The notes: generated from the sequence alone by a model not told the origin. 64,000 bases of DNA from Panicum virgatum (GCF_016808335.1 NC_053149.1:18820733-18884732); one strand, 5' to 3'. Numbered from the stretch's first letter, positions 44,881 through 57,673 are shown. Translations and numbers: made by a program.

Positions 44881-45399
44881 GATTGGTAGTTAGCGCACCA
44901 TTAATTGATTTCGGTGATGCAGGTAATAATAAGCCAGCCACAATTCAAGCTGCTAATGGCTGGGTGCATCCAGTTTTAATGGTTTGGTTTTGCTATTTGG
45001 CATCTATTGGTATGGTTTTGTTTTTCTTTCACAATGAAAAAGTTTTGTACGAATTGAGCTTTTGTTTTCAAGTTTATTGTTGGTTAAGAGCGACTATTCT
45101 AGCCAATTAATGCAGCTGGATAGGCATGCAGCGCGCACAGGCAAACGTGAACATCAGAGGCCTGAAATGAGCCCAGACGAAGCCTGACTGGAGTTAGCTG
45201 GTTGGATGATACATGCGGTTTGGTTTAGTTTGGTTTTGAAAGATGATGGTTTGGGATGGTGTAGTGTGGAATAACATATGTATTAGTAAAATGATTTGTT
45301 ACAGTTGTGGTCTATCTCTCATATTAAGTTACATGTACTGACCAATTCAACAATAACAATAATATAGTTTTTTTTCCCAAGCAAGTTGGAGTAGGCTAG

Positions 45400-45950
45400 A
45401 GATGAAACCCGAAAGAAATAAATTCAAGGTTCAGGCACATTGATAGCTAGTCTCCAAGTGCTCATATCCAAAGCTATCTCTTTAGAGATATTCCAATCTT
45501 TAAAGTCTCTCTTAACCGACTCATCCCACGTCAGTTTAGGTCTACCTCTACCCCTCTTTACATGATCGACCCGCTCAAGAACTCCATTACGCACCGGCAC
45601 CTCAGGAGGCCTTCGTTGGACATGTCCAAACTATCTCAGCCGATGCTGGGTAAGTTTCTCCTCAATTGGTGCCACCCCGACCCTATCCCGAAATCTTCGT
45701 TCCGGACTCTATCCCTACTTGTGTGCCCGCAAAACCACTGCAACATCCGCATCTCTGCTACTCTCAGTTGCTGGACATGTCGCCTTTTTGTAGGCCAACA
45801 TTCAGCACCGTATAACATCGCCGGACGAATTGCTGTCCTATAGAATTTGTCTTTTAACTTTTGTGGCACTCTCCTATCACAAAGAATGCCAGAAGCTCGC
45901 CGTTCAACCCAAAAAATTAAGCTGACGGAAAAAAGTAGACAATTCACCTA
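45400..45950 (-). pseudogene. 3' end of an L1-type LINE reverse transcriptase gene
   Basis: On the minus strand the frame reads ILCDRRVPQKLKDKFYRTAI, PAMLYGAECWPTK and MRMLQWFCGHTSRDRVRN, followed (after a frameshift near 45650 and a TAG replacing a Trp codon) by FGHVQRRPPEVPVRNGVLER, GRGRPKLTWDESVKRD and ALDMSTWRLAINVPEP. This is the well-known C-terminal end of plant LINE ORF2. Only this part remains, as in 5'-truncated LINE copies, and at least two disabling changes are present. Confidence 0.9.
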
Positions 45951-48048
45951 TATTCTAACATGTTGGACCATTATCACCCTTGAGCCGCGATGCAATGCAT
46001 ATAAATGTGTGACAGTGTGTGCGCGCGCGTCCGTCGCCTGTCGGTCGATACCTGTTGCTGTTCGGGGCGGCGACCAGATCAGATCGCCACGCACAGCCGC
46101 GACAGAGGTCGCGGGGTCGCCGCGATGGTTTGATTCCTGCGCGCGGCGCCAGCTGAAATCGCGAGGCTCCCCCCGCCGCATCCCGCTGTCTCCGCTGTTC
46201 GCGAGTAACTCCGCGGTCGCGCGAAGCCGGTCGCCGGATCGCATCATCCGCCCATCCCAGTGCGCGGCGCACGCGCTCGGCAGCGCTGACGAGTCGGTCG
46301 GTACACGCTTGTGATGACGGCGGTCGGCGGCGACCGTAACCGAGGCGCCGGGGTTGGGCAACGCACGATCCAGGCCTGCTGGCGCTGGCCTCGTCGTCGT
46401 CGTCGGGGCGGCTGCGGGCTGCTCTTGGGCCATGCTCGTGGCAGTGGCAGGACCCGATGGGCTTCAATCCGCCTCCCGTCGTCTAGTCTACATAACCACC
46501 ACATCGAATCGAAGCAGGCCTTGTCATAACTTGCAAGATCCATGAGAACATGAACCCATCTCTGAGATGAATCCGCGAAGGCCCACCGCGCAGAGCGGCA
46601 GGATCGGAGACAACCACCAGCTAGGAGTTGGTTGGTTAGGCCCGTCAATGATGGCCGTGCCTAGCCGCCCCAGCATAACCGGGACCTCCAGCTGGCCTGC
46701 GCGGTGCGCCGGTACCGGATTAACCGGCCGGGCGGCGCGCGCGGAACGCACAGCAGCACAGCGCCACAGACAAACATCCAGCTCGGCCAAATCGGCCGCT
46801 GCATATGCCTATGCGTATCATCCCAGCGGAGAGGGCAGACATGCAAGTGGATTGCATTCTCGGATCTGCCAAACTCGACGCCGGTCAGGTCGATCCGTCA
46901 CTTTGCTCTGCTGTCCTGGCCGGCCGGCAGCATGCTGCATGCACATCACGCCGGGTCAGGCCGTCAAAGCCGATCCCATATACACATGCTTTTAAAAAAA
47001 AGTTAAGATCGGCCACGCACAAACTGTGTGGCCCGTTCCTTCACCTGTTTCTGAATCCTGACGCCCCAAATGCTTACACATTTTGTGAAGCAGACAAATA
47101 GGGATACACCTTTAGACTACTACTTGACAAAAGAGTCAGAGTACGTTTATTTTTTCTTAATAGAAGAAGAGTACAGGGTATGCCGGGTGGGCCGCGGCAT
47201 ACCCTGTGACCCAGCCCAGCCTAGTATTAGTAGTCGACTATTTGGAAAAGAAAAAAGCACTTCAGACTTCAGTCCATCTACCGTCACCGAGGCGCCAAGC
47301 GCAACGATTTAGTTTTGCGTCGATTTGTATTCGATCCAATCGTCACCGAAGCCTCCCTGCTATGTGCATCGTCCGTTCATCATCTGGCCAGCGGGCGGCG
47401 GCCGGCGGCCGGCAGCAGCACCGTAGCACAAGCAGCGAGGCTCACGGCTCACGCTCCTCCATAGCTCCGATCCGATCTCCAGCAGCTGCAGTCTGCTAGC
47501 TGCTGTCATCCAAAACATTCAGGATACAGGTGCGTTCTTGTCTTCCCGACCCTTTCACGTTGCATCTAATCCTTGTGAATTTTATTCACGCAAGGGATCG
47601 CAATGTCATTGTCTAGGAAAATTAAAGCACAATGCAAGTATCTAACGGCACAAAATTGTATTTAATGATTGGACAATTGATGCCCTTTGTTCCTAGAGCA
47701 ACCTCAGTACCTGACGAACAAGCAATTTCACTGATCGATCAAATTGCCAATAGCCAATAGGTAAGTTCATGCAATCACAGAAGAATATACATACACTTAG
47801 GTAGTATTGTTTGAAAATTAATCATCATCAGCTAATGCTACATCTTGCGCATTTATTTGTAGACTTATTGAACTATGAAGAGGAACGAAAACATTGCATC
47901 TCTTTTTCAAAAACTATGTAGTCGTTTGGATGACTGGCTAGTCACATTCATTGAGCCGGATATTTTTGCTGAAGTGGATGAAGATGATATAATTGAGACT
48001 TTCATGGCCTTTAAATATCGCAGACCAGACAAAAAGAAGAGAGCTTTT
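45951..48048. other. Intergenic, GC-rich in part, no gene recognised
   Basis: About 46.0-46.9 kb is GC-rich with overlapping open frames on both strands but no family motif. At 47875-48069 a short plus-strand frame starts MKRNENIASLFQKLCSRL and runs into the tandem-repeat unit; it vaguely resembles the N-terminal basic region of some hAT-derived proteins, but I would not call it a gene. Confidence 0.4.
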
Positions 48049-50300
48049 TTATGTACATTTTGGACCTAATATGTTTACACTATTTATATTTAATTTATGC
48101 AATATTTATACTTAACTGGTGAGTTTACTAGACTTTGTGTGTTATTATCGAATTTCTCGATAAATTTTGTATTGTTAGCTGAAATTTTTTAGCGGCATAT
48201 ATACCCACAAGTAAAATCCTAGATCTGCCACTGCCTAGCTTTATATATTTATCACTAAGGCCACGATCGGCTTATCGGTCCATGCACTAGTGTCATCATG
48301 CTGCTTCTAGTAGGATCCTTGAAAGGATTATTAGGCCTTGACATCCACAACGCTGCCTCGTGGGATCTCGTTGGAGGATTGCTAGTTCAAGCTCATGTCG
48401 TCACACCTCCGGAAGAGGTTCAATCAAGTACAAGCTACAATGCTACATCTTTTTTTTCTAAGATAATCCCAGCCTTAAACATTCATAAGCGAATGCCTAT
48501 ATCCTAATTTTACAAGAGTTCTTAGGCTCTAGACCTCGAATGAGGATCTTAAAACACAAGAAAGAAAATTGTAAAACAAAGAAAGAAATCAAGAAAACTA
48601 GGCTTCAATCATTCCCTTCGTCCATGTTCCATCCTTGCAAAATCTTTAAATAGCACCAAACCATCACATCACTCGTCTTCTTGGAAACTCGATGTCTGAA
48701 CCGTTTGATGCCTCCAAGGTAACTAAGTCAATCGAAGGATCTCCAAGATGTCGCTCCAAGAAGAATACAACATCAAAGAAGCCATCACCGCTTCATCTTT
48801 ATGTACATTTTGGACCTAATATGTTTACACTATTTATATTTAATTTATGCAATATTTATACTTAACTGGTGAGTTTACTAGACTTTGTGTGTTATTATCG
48901 AATTTCTCGATAAATTTTGTATTGTTAGCTGAAATTTTTTTAGCGGCATATATACCCACAAGTAAAATCCTAGATCCGCCACTGCCCGGCTTTATATATT
49001 TATCACTAAGGCCACGATCGGCTTATCGGTCCATGCACTAGTGTCATCATGCTGCTTCTAGTAGGATCCTTGAAAGGATTATTAGGCCTTGACATCCACA
49101 ACGCTGCCTCGTGGGATCTCGTTGGAGGATTGCTAGTTCAAGCTCATGTCGTCACACCTCCGGAAGAGGTTCAATCAAGTACAAGCTACAATGCTACATC
49201 TTTTTTTTTCTAAGATAATCCCAGCCTTAAACATTCATAAGCGAATGCCTATATCCTAATTTTACAAGAGTTCTTAGGCTTTAGACCTCGAATGAGGATC
49301 TTAAAACACAAGAAAGAAAATTGTAAAACAAAGAAAGAAATCAAGAAAACTAGGCTTCAATCATTCCCTTTGTCCATGTTCCATTCTTGCAAAATCTTTA
49401 AATAGCACCAAACCAGCACATCACTCGTCTTCTTGGAAACTCGATGTCTGAACCGTTTGATGCCGCCAAGGTAACTAAGTCAATCGAAGGATCTCCAAGA
49501 TGTCGCTCCAAGAAGAATACAACATCAAAGAAGCCATCACCGCTTCATCTTTATGTACATTTTGGACCTAATATGTTTACACTATTTATATTTAATTTAT
49601 GCAATATTTATACTTAACTGGTGAGTTTACTAGACTTTGTGTGTTATTATCGAATTTCTCGATAAATTTTGTATTGTTAGCTGAAATTTTTTAGCGGCAT
49701 ATCTACCCACAAGTAAAATCCTAGATCCGCCACTGCCCGGCTTTATATATTTATCACTAAGGCCACGATCGGCTTATCGGTCCATGCACTAGTGTCATCA
49801 TGCTGCTTCTAGTAGGATCCTTGAAAGGATTATTAGGCCTTGACATCCACAACGCTGCCTCGTGGGATCTCGTTGGAGGATTGCTAGTTCAAGCTCATGT
49901 CGTCACACCTCCGGAAGAGGTTCAATCAAGTACAAGCTACAATGCTACATCTTTTTTTTCTAAGATAATCCCAGCCTTAAACATTCATAAGCGAATGCCT
50001 ATATCCTAATTTTACAAGAGTTCTTAGGCTCTAGACCTCGAATGAGGATCTTAAAACACAAGAAAGAAAATTGTAAAACAAAGAAAGAAATCAAGAAAAC
50101 TAGGCTTCAATCATTCCCTTCGTCCATGTTCCATCCTTGCAAAATCTTTAAATAGCACCAAACCATCACATCACTCGTCTTCTTGGAAACTCGATGTCTG
50201 AACCGTTTGATGCCGCCAAGGTAACTAAGTCAATCGAAGGATCTCCAAGATGTCGCTCCAAGAAGAATACAACATCAAAGACGCCATCACCGCCTCATCC
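48049..50300. repeat. Three tandem copies of a ~751-bp unit
   Basis: The phrase ATGTACATTTTGGACC recurs at 48051, 48801 and 49553, giving periods of 750 and 752 bp. The three units are nearly identical, differing by scattered bases and one-base T-run changes. Each contains the same short open frame MLLLVGSLKGLLGLDIHN. The third copy passes into unique sequence near 50300. The unit is not a recognised gene or transposon; the near identity implies recent unequal exchange or replication slippage. Confidence 0.9.
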
Positions 50301-52890
50301 AGCAAGCCAAATATGGGTTTTCACCCGGAGATCCATCAAATTGTGTAGATAGCGCATCGGCAATGCCTCCAAGAAGAAAATCGGCGCAAGAAAAGTGTCG
50401 CCATTGCCAGTTGGCGTGAGGTCGAACTCAGATTTCTTCATGCGCTCTACAAAGCCACCTCTACACGCGTGCGCCCACAGGAGCACCTGTCGGTGCCCAG
50501 CAAGTCTCCTAGGCTAATCTCCACCAGTGTGCCGCAGATGCCATTGCCGCCTCCCAATCCAGCCGTCACTTTGGCATCAAGGCCGAGCCACGCCGAACGA
50601 GCCCCCCCCCCCACTGGGAGGGAACGGCGGTGTGGCCGAACTGCTCTGAGAAGGGGCCGTGTCCGGAGCGGCCGCCACGTGAAGCGGCTAGACACCACGG
50701 CGACGACATGCCTCCCAGCTCCGGCCAGCAGCGAGAGGAGACAGCAGCGGGGGCATGGCGAGCGCCCCCCGCTGGCCAGATTCGTGCGAGGTAGCCTCAA
50801 ATCAAACAAAAAGCCCCGCCGCCGCCATTCTTGCTGCCGCACACCGGCTTCCGGCGGCCAGCTTCGACGGCGGCACGGCTGGGGGAGGCGGTGAAAGGGG
50901 GTGGCGGCGCTAGGGTTGGAGCTGCCCGTGCCGCGCCTGGACAATGCTACATCTAAAATTTGAAATGAAACAAATGCCATGTGCTTTGCTAGTCCTAGCT
51001 AGCTTGGGAAAAAGAAGAAGCGGGATGCTCGCTAGAAATGCGTATAATAAAATATACATATATATGAACTTAAAATATATACATTAAGAAGTTAAGAACT
51101 AACAACTGCATGGGCAAACCCGCGAAAATAAGCGTAAAGCGTGCATGTATTTCGAAGAACCAATCAAGTTTTACTTTGATGTTCAGCGAGGGTGATTGCA
51201 CACCCTACCCACTAATTATCAAATCTTAGGTATGGGCGTGTGTCAGTGACTCAGTGTTTGCATCCGCACTATGTTTCTTCTAAAAGAAACCATGTAACAG
51301 AATTAGATAAGAAAAAAAAACTCATCAAGCATTGTACATCCGATGAGTGTCGTGAACTACTCTTTCCATTCTAAAATTATTAGTCGTTTGATCATACACT
51401 TAGAAAAACCAAAACGACTAATATTTTGATATAGAAAATACAGTCATCCACCAAACACACAACAATCGCCGTCTATAAATGGATCCAGTAGGAGTCAACC
51501 ACACTGCTTAGTGGTTGCCTAACAATGTGGAACACTGCACACCACGTACAAAAATAAATTAACTCCGATGGTTCCATCACTAACACACTAGCCAGTACTA
51601 CTGGTCTCAGCCATGCATGGGTTGATGCATCCTTCTTTTTTTTATATAATAATAATGCATCCTTTTGAGAGGTGCGTGGGTGGCTTGGCTTAATGCTTGA
51701 CACTTGCTCAGCACCATCGATGTCAAGGCTATCGTTGGGAATTAACATGCTGGCGCATGTATGCCAGTTAAGTAGAAAATACCACCACTGTACCGTGTCA
51801 CTGAAAACTGGATCCAGGGCCCACTTTTCACCCTCACACATGCGATGGTGTTTTTGAACTCGCACATCATTTTTAGGATGGTGCACCGTACCAAGTACCA
51901 CATGTCAACGACTTAATTATCACATTATCTAAAAAATTATTTAAAATAAAATCAATGGCGATTAGTATTTTTGAACTTGCATTGTATAGCAATGCAAGAA
52001 ATCGGTCGAGTTGCCTTAGTCATTTGTGTGTGGTCTATATTATTTCTCTGTTTTTCTTCCATGCCTTTTAATAAAATTTACAGAAAATCTTCTCGTCCTT
52101 TCAAAAAAATAAAGCATTGCTTTCTTTATTTTCCTCTGCATACGTAATACTAACTATGTCTCAATGTAGTTAATCATTTTCTCTATAGATTATCTTTTTA
52201 GATGAAGGAAGCATTATTATTAGTTAAAAACAATCACTTTTTAGCTTGTCTGCTTTTGGCTTATTTCAGCTTATTCTGCCTTATTCTCTCCTATAGAACA
52301 CAATTGAATCAACTGAAATCAATCAGCTTTTTACCAGTCGAAATCAGCAAAAGTTTCCGACCTCTGTAACAATCAATCCATATATTACCCATAACAAAAT
52401 AATCCTTTCTAATTGGAGCCCTAAGGTTGGATTATTTGGTCTTCTGCATGCAGAACTTGAGGCAAAAAATGGCTGCTAGCCTAACTGAAATGATATCGGA
52501 ACTAACCACGTAATTGCGTGACCACTGAAGCTATACTATTTACAGCTTAAACAACTACTCCTATTTGAACGCTGTGTTGTACTACCGTCATCCTAACCCC
52601 AAAACGGAAATGAATGAATAGAGCAACAGCTCGTGTGTTTGAATCCGACCAACCCAACTCAGACAAATGTGGCCTCCCCCATGCAACTCGTCCCCCCTCC
52701 AGCTCGAGAGTTTGACGACGTGCCGCCCCGGTTTCTCGCCGCCACCGTCGTCGGGCAGACGCGCTTTCCTTCCTCCCAAGCTAGGGACCCCGGGCTCCAC
52801 GAACACGCACCCACATGGACCTCACGAGTCAACCCACGTTTGACCTGCCAACTTTTCGAAAAAATTACCATGAAGCCCTCGGATCCACAT
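50301..52890. other. Intergenic sequence upstream of PME-2, no gene seen
   Basis: About 50.45-50.95 kb is GC-rich with open frames lacking family motifs. A short degenerate Stowaway-like inverted repeat (ATTAGTCGTTT / AAACGACTAAT) lies at about 51360-51430. The rest is AT-rich and unassigned. Confidence 0.4.
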
Positions 52891-52898
52891 TATAAAAG
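52891..52898 (+). promoter_or_regulatory. TATA box of PME-2
   Basis: TATAAAAG lies 128 bp before the start codon at 53019, a consensus plant TATA box at a normal distance. Confidence 0.7.
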
Positions 52899-53018
52899 GA
52901 TCGGACAAGGCTCGGTCCATGGCTCCATCTCATCACCTCGAGCTCAAACAAGTGTACACAAACACACTCACTCATTAACAAGTTACTAATCCACAAGCCT
53001 CGCACTAACCAAGCAAAC

Positions 53019-54893
53019 ATGGCGGCAGACATTCGCGCCACCACCGTGCTCCCTGCCATCCTGGTGCTCTCGCTGTCCCTGCTGTTCGTCGGGGCCCGCT
53101 CCGACACGGCAGCGGCAGCGGCCACGCCGGTGACGCCGTCCACGGCGTGCAACGGGACGACGGACCCCAGCTTCTGCCGGACCGTGCTCCCGTCCAACGG
53201 CACCAGCAACCTCTACACCTACGGCCGCTTCTCCGTGGCCAGGTCCCTCGCCAACGCCAACAGGTTCCTCGGCCTCGTCAACCGCTACCTCGCCCGCGGC
53301 GGCCGCGGCCTCTCCCCCGGCGCCGTCGCCGCGCTGCAGGACTGCCAGCTCCTCTCCGGCCTCAACATCGACTTCCTGTCCGCCGCGGGCGCCACGCTCA
53401 ACACCTCCGCCAACAGCACGCTCCTCGACCCGCAGGCCGAGGACGTGCAGGCGCTGCTGTCGGCGATCCTGACCAACCAGCAGACCTGCGCCGACGGCCT
53501 CCAGGCCGCCGCCGCCGCGTGGTCCGTGCGCGACGGGCTCGCCGTGCCCATGGCCAACAGCACCAAGCTCTACAGCGTCTCGCTCTCGCTCTTCACCAGG
53601 GCGTGGGTGCCGGCCGCGGGCCGCAGGAGGTCGAGGGGGTCGTCGGCGGGCAAGCCGCCCCACCACGGCCACGGGAGGGCGCTGTTCGACGCCACCAACG
53701 ACGAGATGGTCCGCCGGATGGCGCTTGAGGGCGCCGCCGCCGCGGTGCCGGTGGTCGGCGAGGTGACCGTGGACCAGAGCGGCGCGGGGAACTACACGAC
53801 CGTCGGCGACGCCGTGGCGGCGGCGCCGAGCAACCTCGCCGGGAGCAGCGGGTACTTCGTGATACGCGTCGCCGCGGGCGTGTACGAGGAGAATGTGGTA
53901 GTGCCCAAGAGCAAGAAGTACGTCATGATGATCGGCGACGGCATCGGACAGTCGGTCATCACCGGCAACCGGAGCGTCGTCGACGGCTGGACAACCTTCA
54001 ACTCTGCAACGTTCGGTAAGTTTGGTCCGGCGCGTCGTCGGTGCGCAGAAACATTATCCAAGTGGCAGAAAATTAAGCATTTTCGTAGTCAGTCAAAGTG
54101 AGCTGACTCTTTTGATAAACTTGAGTTGAGATTTACCTTACTGCTGAAAAAAAAATCACTTGCTCTAACTTGTTGTTGTGGGCCCTTTTCTGCAGCTGTT
54201 CTGGGGACAGGGTTCGTGGCTGCGAACATGACGTTCCGGAACACGGCGGGGCCGGCGAAGCACCAGGCGGTGGCGCTCCGCTCCGGCGCGGACCTGTCGA
54301 CGTTCTACCGGTGCAGCTTCGAGGCGTACCAGGACACGCTGTACGCTCACTCCCTCCGGCAGTTCTACCGCGCCTGCGACATCTACGGCACCGTCGACTA
54401 CGTGTTCGGCAACGCCGCCGTCGTGTTCCAGGGCTGCAACCTCTACTCCCGGCTGCCGATGCAGGGGCAGAGCAACACCGTCACGGCGCAGGGCCGCACG
54501 GACCCGAACCAGAGCACGGGCACCACGCTGCAGGGCTGCGTCGTGGTGGCGGCGCCCGACCTGGCCGCCAACGCGGCGTTCCCCGTGGCGACCTACCTGG
54601 GCCGGCCGTGGAAGCCCTACTCCCGGACGGTGATCATGCAGTCGGAGCTGGACGCGGTGGTCGACCCGGCCGGGTGGATGCCGTGGGACGGCGACTTCGC
54701 GCTGGCCACGCTGTTCTACGCCGAGTACAACAACACCGGGCCGGGGGCGGACTCGAGCAGGCGGGTGGCGTGGCCGGGGTTCCACGTGCTCGGCAGCGCC
54801 GCCGACGCCGGCAACTTCACCGTCGGGAACATGGTGCTCGGGGACTTCTGGCTGCCCCAGACCGGCGTGCCGTTCACGAGCGGGCTCAACTGA
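53019..54893 (+). CDS. Pectin methylesterase PME-2 (type I, with PMEI pro-region), two exons
   Basis: Exons 53019-54015 and 54196-54893 are joined by a 180-bp GT-AG phase-1 intron; the product is 564 residues, the usual length for type-I PMEs. A signal peptide (about 1-28) is followed by a PMEI-like region (about 38-200) with its conserved cysteines. A basic stretch with GRALF (near 220) may be the processing site, weaker than the RRLL of PME-1. The catalytic domain starts near 248 and shows GVYEENV, QAVAL (Gln356), YQDTLY (Gln378, Asp379), DYVFGNA (Asp400), VFQGCN (Gln411) and LGRPWK (Arg469, Trp471). It demethylesterifies homogalacturonan in the cell wall, changing pectin stiffness. The intron sits at the same codon as in PME-1, and the two genes are transcribed divergently, 8.5 kb apart, so they are ancient paralogues. 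No break was seen. Confidence 0.95.
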
Positions 54894-55260
54894 GGAGAGA
54901 TGAAGATGATGATGATGATGGATCGTTCGCTGCAAATTGGGCGGTCAAGTCGGTGCAAAGTCGACCTTAATTAGTGGATGTTTGTATTCGTTGCAACTTG
55001 CAAGTGGTAGCTAGGTAGGTATACAGAAAAAAAGGAATATATACAACAGAATAAAAAATGGTGCAAGAACACCACGATTCATAGCCGAATTAGCTACGTA
55101 GGTTGGAATGCGAGCTGTATCAGATTCCGATGAAATTTATCATAGGCCCCGTTTAGTTTGCAAAAAATTTCCTACAGGACCTGTCATATCGAATTTTTGA
55201 ACACATGCATAAAATATTAAATATAATTTAAAAAAATAACTAATTACACAGTCTAACTAA
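54894..55260. other. 3' flank of PME-2 and a truncated MITE end
   Basis: The first 240 bp are probably 3' untranslated sequence. From 55145, GGCCCCGTTTAGTTTGC begins a Tourist-like end that stops abruptly near 55260 without a partner. Confidence 0.45.
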
Positions 55261-55651
55261 TCTTGTGTTTCCTTCTGTTGGGCTTGGCAGCTGTCTGTTC
55301 CTAGTCAATCTCCATCCGCGTCTCTGCTCAACTCGACAGCATTGCGGGTGTCTTCTCAGTTCTCAGCGCCTCGCCATCAGCCTCGACGCCATCAGCACAG
55401 GAGCCAGCTGCTGGCCAGGCGCGGCAGCAGGCCGCCGCACGAGGTAGGAAGCCCACGTGCGACGCAGGCCAGCAGCCAAGCCCTAGTGTGGGGCAGGCTG
55501 AGGCGGGCAGCAGCCCGGCCTAGCGCAGCAGGCTCGGCGTTCCTGGCATGGAGGGTGAGGCCGGCCCAGCCCGGAGCAAGCAGCCCAAGCGCTGCTGGGG
55601 CAGGGCTTGCGCTTGGGCCAGGGCTTGCTCACACGACAGCTGCAGCAGGCG

Positions 55652-57161
55652 CGTTTTTTTTATATTTTTCAAAATCGTTTTTACATAAATATATTTTCGG
55701 TTTCATAATTTACAGATTTATACCTCTGCCGCCCTCCTGCCGGGCGGTAGGGACCTTAATGTAAATAAAATTTATTTTTAATCATATTTTGGACCCTGGG
55801 GGAGGCTGCCGCCCGGCTGCCGGGCGGCAGGTACCTGCCGCCCGGTGGCGGGGCGGTAGGCCTACCTGCCGCCCGGCAGGAGGCGGCAGGCCCCTCCCGC
55901 AGGTTAAATCTTGACCGTCAGTGTGGCAGTGCGGCATTAGATGTGGTTTTAAATATTTTGGATAGAAATAAAAACCGTTAGTAAAGTAGATGAATATGAA
56001 AAGTATAACTTATCAATTCATGCACATACGCAACTGAGAACGAAATAGGTGATGCATGAGAACGAAATAAGTATAACATGACGACATGTCCATAACAAAA
56101 ATACAGAAACAACTAGAAGCACCTCCTAACCACCCCGGCCATGTCGACATCTTTTACACTGTGCGTGGACGTGGTCTGCAGGGTAGGTGTGTCGGTCTGG
56201 AGGCCCTACGTCTCTACCTGGACGTCCGGTGGTCACAGGTGTCTGGAAGGTAGGATCGGCCTGCTGGTTAAGTGTAGAAAATAACCGACTCCAGTCTTCG
56301 AAGCTCGCCTCAAAGGTATCCTGTGTGGCCCCTATGCAGTAGCAATTAAGATATCTTAATCATCGTCTTATAAGTCATAGATTTGTGTACATATTCATCA
56401 TACATACCTGTTGTTGGTGGATACGAAGAAGGACCCATATCAGGAAGCTGGTGGTGCGATCCTGTAAACCGTTCAAATTATTTAAAATATTCATAGAAAT
56501 AAGAAGAACATGATAAATTTGGGCTACGGATTAGGTATTTACCTTGCGTTCCTTCTGCTGTAGCCATAGGGTAATACGAAGAAGGTCACGCATCATATAA
56601 CTGTTTTGATCCTATATGTAAATGCAAAAGGAATTAGATTTCATACCAAAATTAATTGAAATTAAGATATGGACTATATGTTTACCGAAAGATCGTGGTG
56701 GTGCCTGTGTTGGTTGAAATGACATCCCTGCAGCTGGTGCCATGGTACTAAACTGGGTCCCTCAATGAGGTTGATAAGGTGGGTGTCCATCACCTATATG
56801 GACTGAGAATTAATTGTTGTTATCAAAGTAGTAAGTCAGTAAGTATCCTCACGTACCTGGATAACGCTGCTGAGACAGGAGGGGCCTGCCGCCCCCCTGC
56901 CGGGCGGCGGGTTGGCCTACCGCCCGGCCACCGGGCGGCGGGTACCTGCCGCCCGGTAGCCGGGCGGCAGCCTCCCCCAAGAGCCAAAATGCGATTAAAA
57001 ATAAATTTTATTTATATTAAGGTCCATACCGCCCGGCAGGAGGGCGGCAGGGGGCCGACCGCCCCGCAGCCGGGCGGTAAAGGTAAAAATCTGTAAATTA
57101 TGAAATTGAAAATATATTTATGTAAAAAACGATTTTGAAAAATATAAAAATAAAAAAACGC
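55652..57161. mobile_element. MULE with ~265-bp TIRs and GC-rich dyad tags (MULE-iii)
   Basis: The inverted arms (55652-55915 and 56872-57161) begin GCGTTTTTTT and pair through an AT-rich outer part and a GC-rich inner part built of CTGCCGCCCGG...CCGGGCGGCAG palindromes. A perfect 9-bp TSD GCAGCAGGC flanks the element (55643-55651 and 57162-57170). The interior holds the 3' end of a mobile-domain transposon gene on the minus strand. Confidence 0.9.
56126..56800 (-). pseudogene. 3' exons of a PMD-type transposon gene inside MULE-iii
   Basis: On the minus strand a chain of short exons with good borders reads TMAPAAGMSFQPTQAPPRSF, then SSYYPMATAEGTQ, then QLPDMGPSSYPPTT, then DTFEASFEDWSRLFSTLNQ to a stop at 56126-56128. 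Such Pro/Ser/Tyr/Gln-rich, many-exon tails are typical of grass mobile-domain transposon proteins. An in-frame stop in the first two of these exons and the absence of all upstream domains show it is a relic. Confidence 0.55.
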
Positions 57162-57170
57162 GCAGCAGGC

Positions 57171-57673
57171 TCGGTGCACGTGCGCCAGCTCACTCGCAAG
57201 AAAGCAGCCCAGCTCTGCACAAGGCTCAGCAGCCAAGAAACAGTCGCAACAGTACAGTGAGCTTTTCTTATCTATCCTACTCAACTGTTTAGGCAAAATT
57301 AATTAGCATTTGTTTTTTATAATCATTGTCAGTTGCATGCTTAGTTAGTTTACGTTAATTAGTACTTAATCATGCTAATTGCTTCTAGATCTTTGCATGC
57401 TTAGTAGAGAAAGCTTTAGTTCTTTTACGAATGGTTGATCTTTCCTTCCATTCGCGTCAAGCTTTTTCTATCCGTTTAGGATGAGCTCATCTCTAGTTTG
57501 CTTGTATTACCTTGATGGTTAGAAGAGAGATAGTGATGTTGTATTTGAAATATAGGCCTTGTTCTCTGGAAGAATTTTTACAGGTTCACATTCAACGACT
57601 CTGGTCGTCGTTACTCGGTGCTGGCGAGAACTAGTACCATCCGAGGAAGCTGTTCCCCTTTATTTGGTACTGT
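57171..57673. other. Unassigned DNA between MULE-iii and the Gypsy LTR
   Basis: It continues the sequence interrupted by MULE-iii (the flank before 55643). No coding motif was recognised. Confidence 0.4.

Noticed and set aside
45948..46467. Two overlapping 160-170-residue minus-strand frames beside the LINE remnant
   Set aside because: GC-rich, no recognisable domain, no splice or promoter context.
46979..47010. Short A-rich run as a possible LINE tail
   Set aside because: It is more than 1 kb from the LINE fragment and on the wrong side of it for the minus-strand element.
48298..48507. 69-residue frame repeated in the 751-bp units
   Set aside because: It recurs only because the DNA is tandemly repeated; the middle copy is altered by a T-run change and there is no domain.
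54165..54970. Long open frames overlapping PME-2 exon 2 on both strands
   Set aside because: They are out of frame with a clear PME exon and show only His/Arg/Pro-rich shadow sequence.
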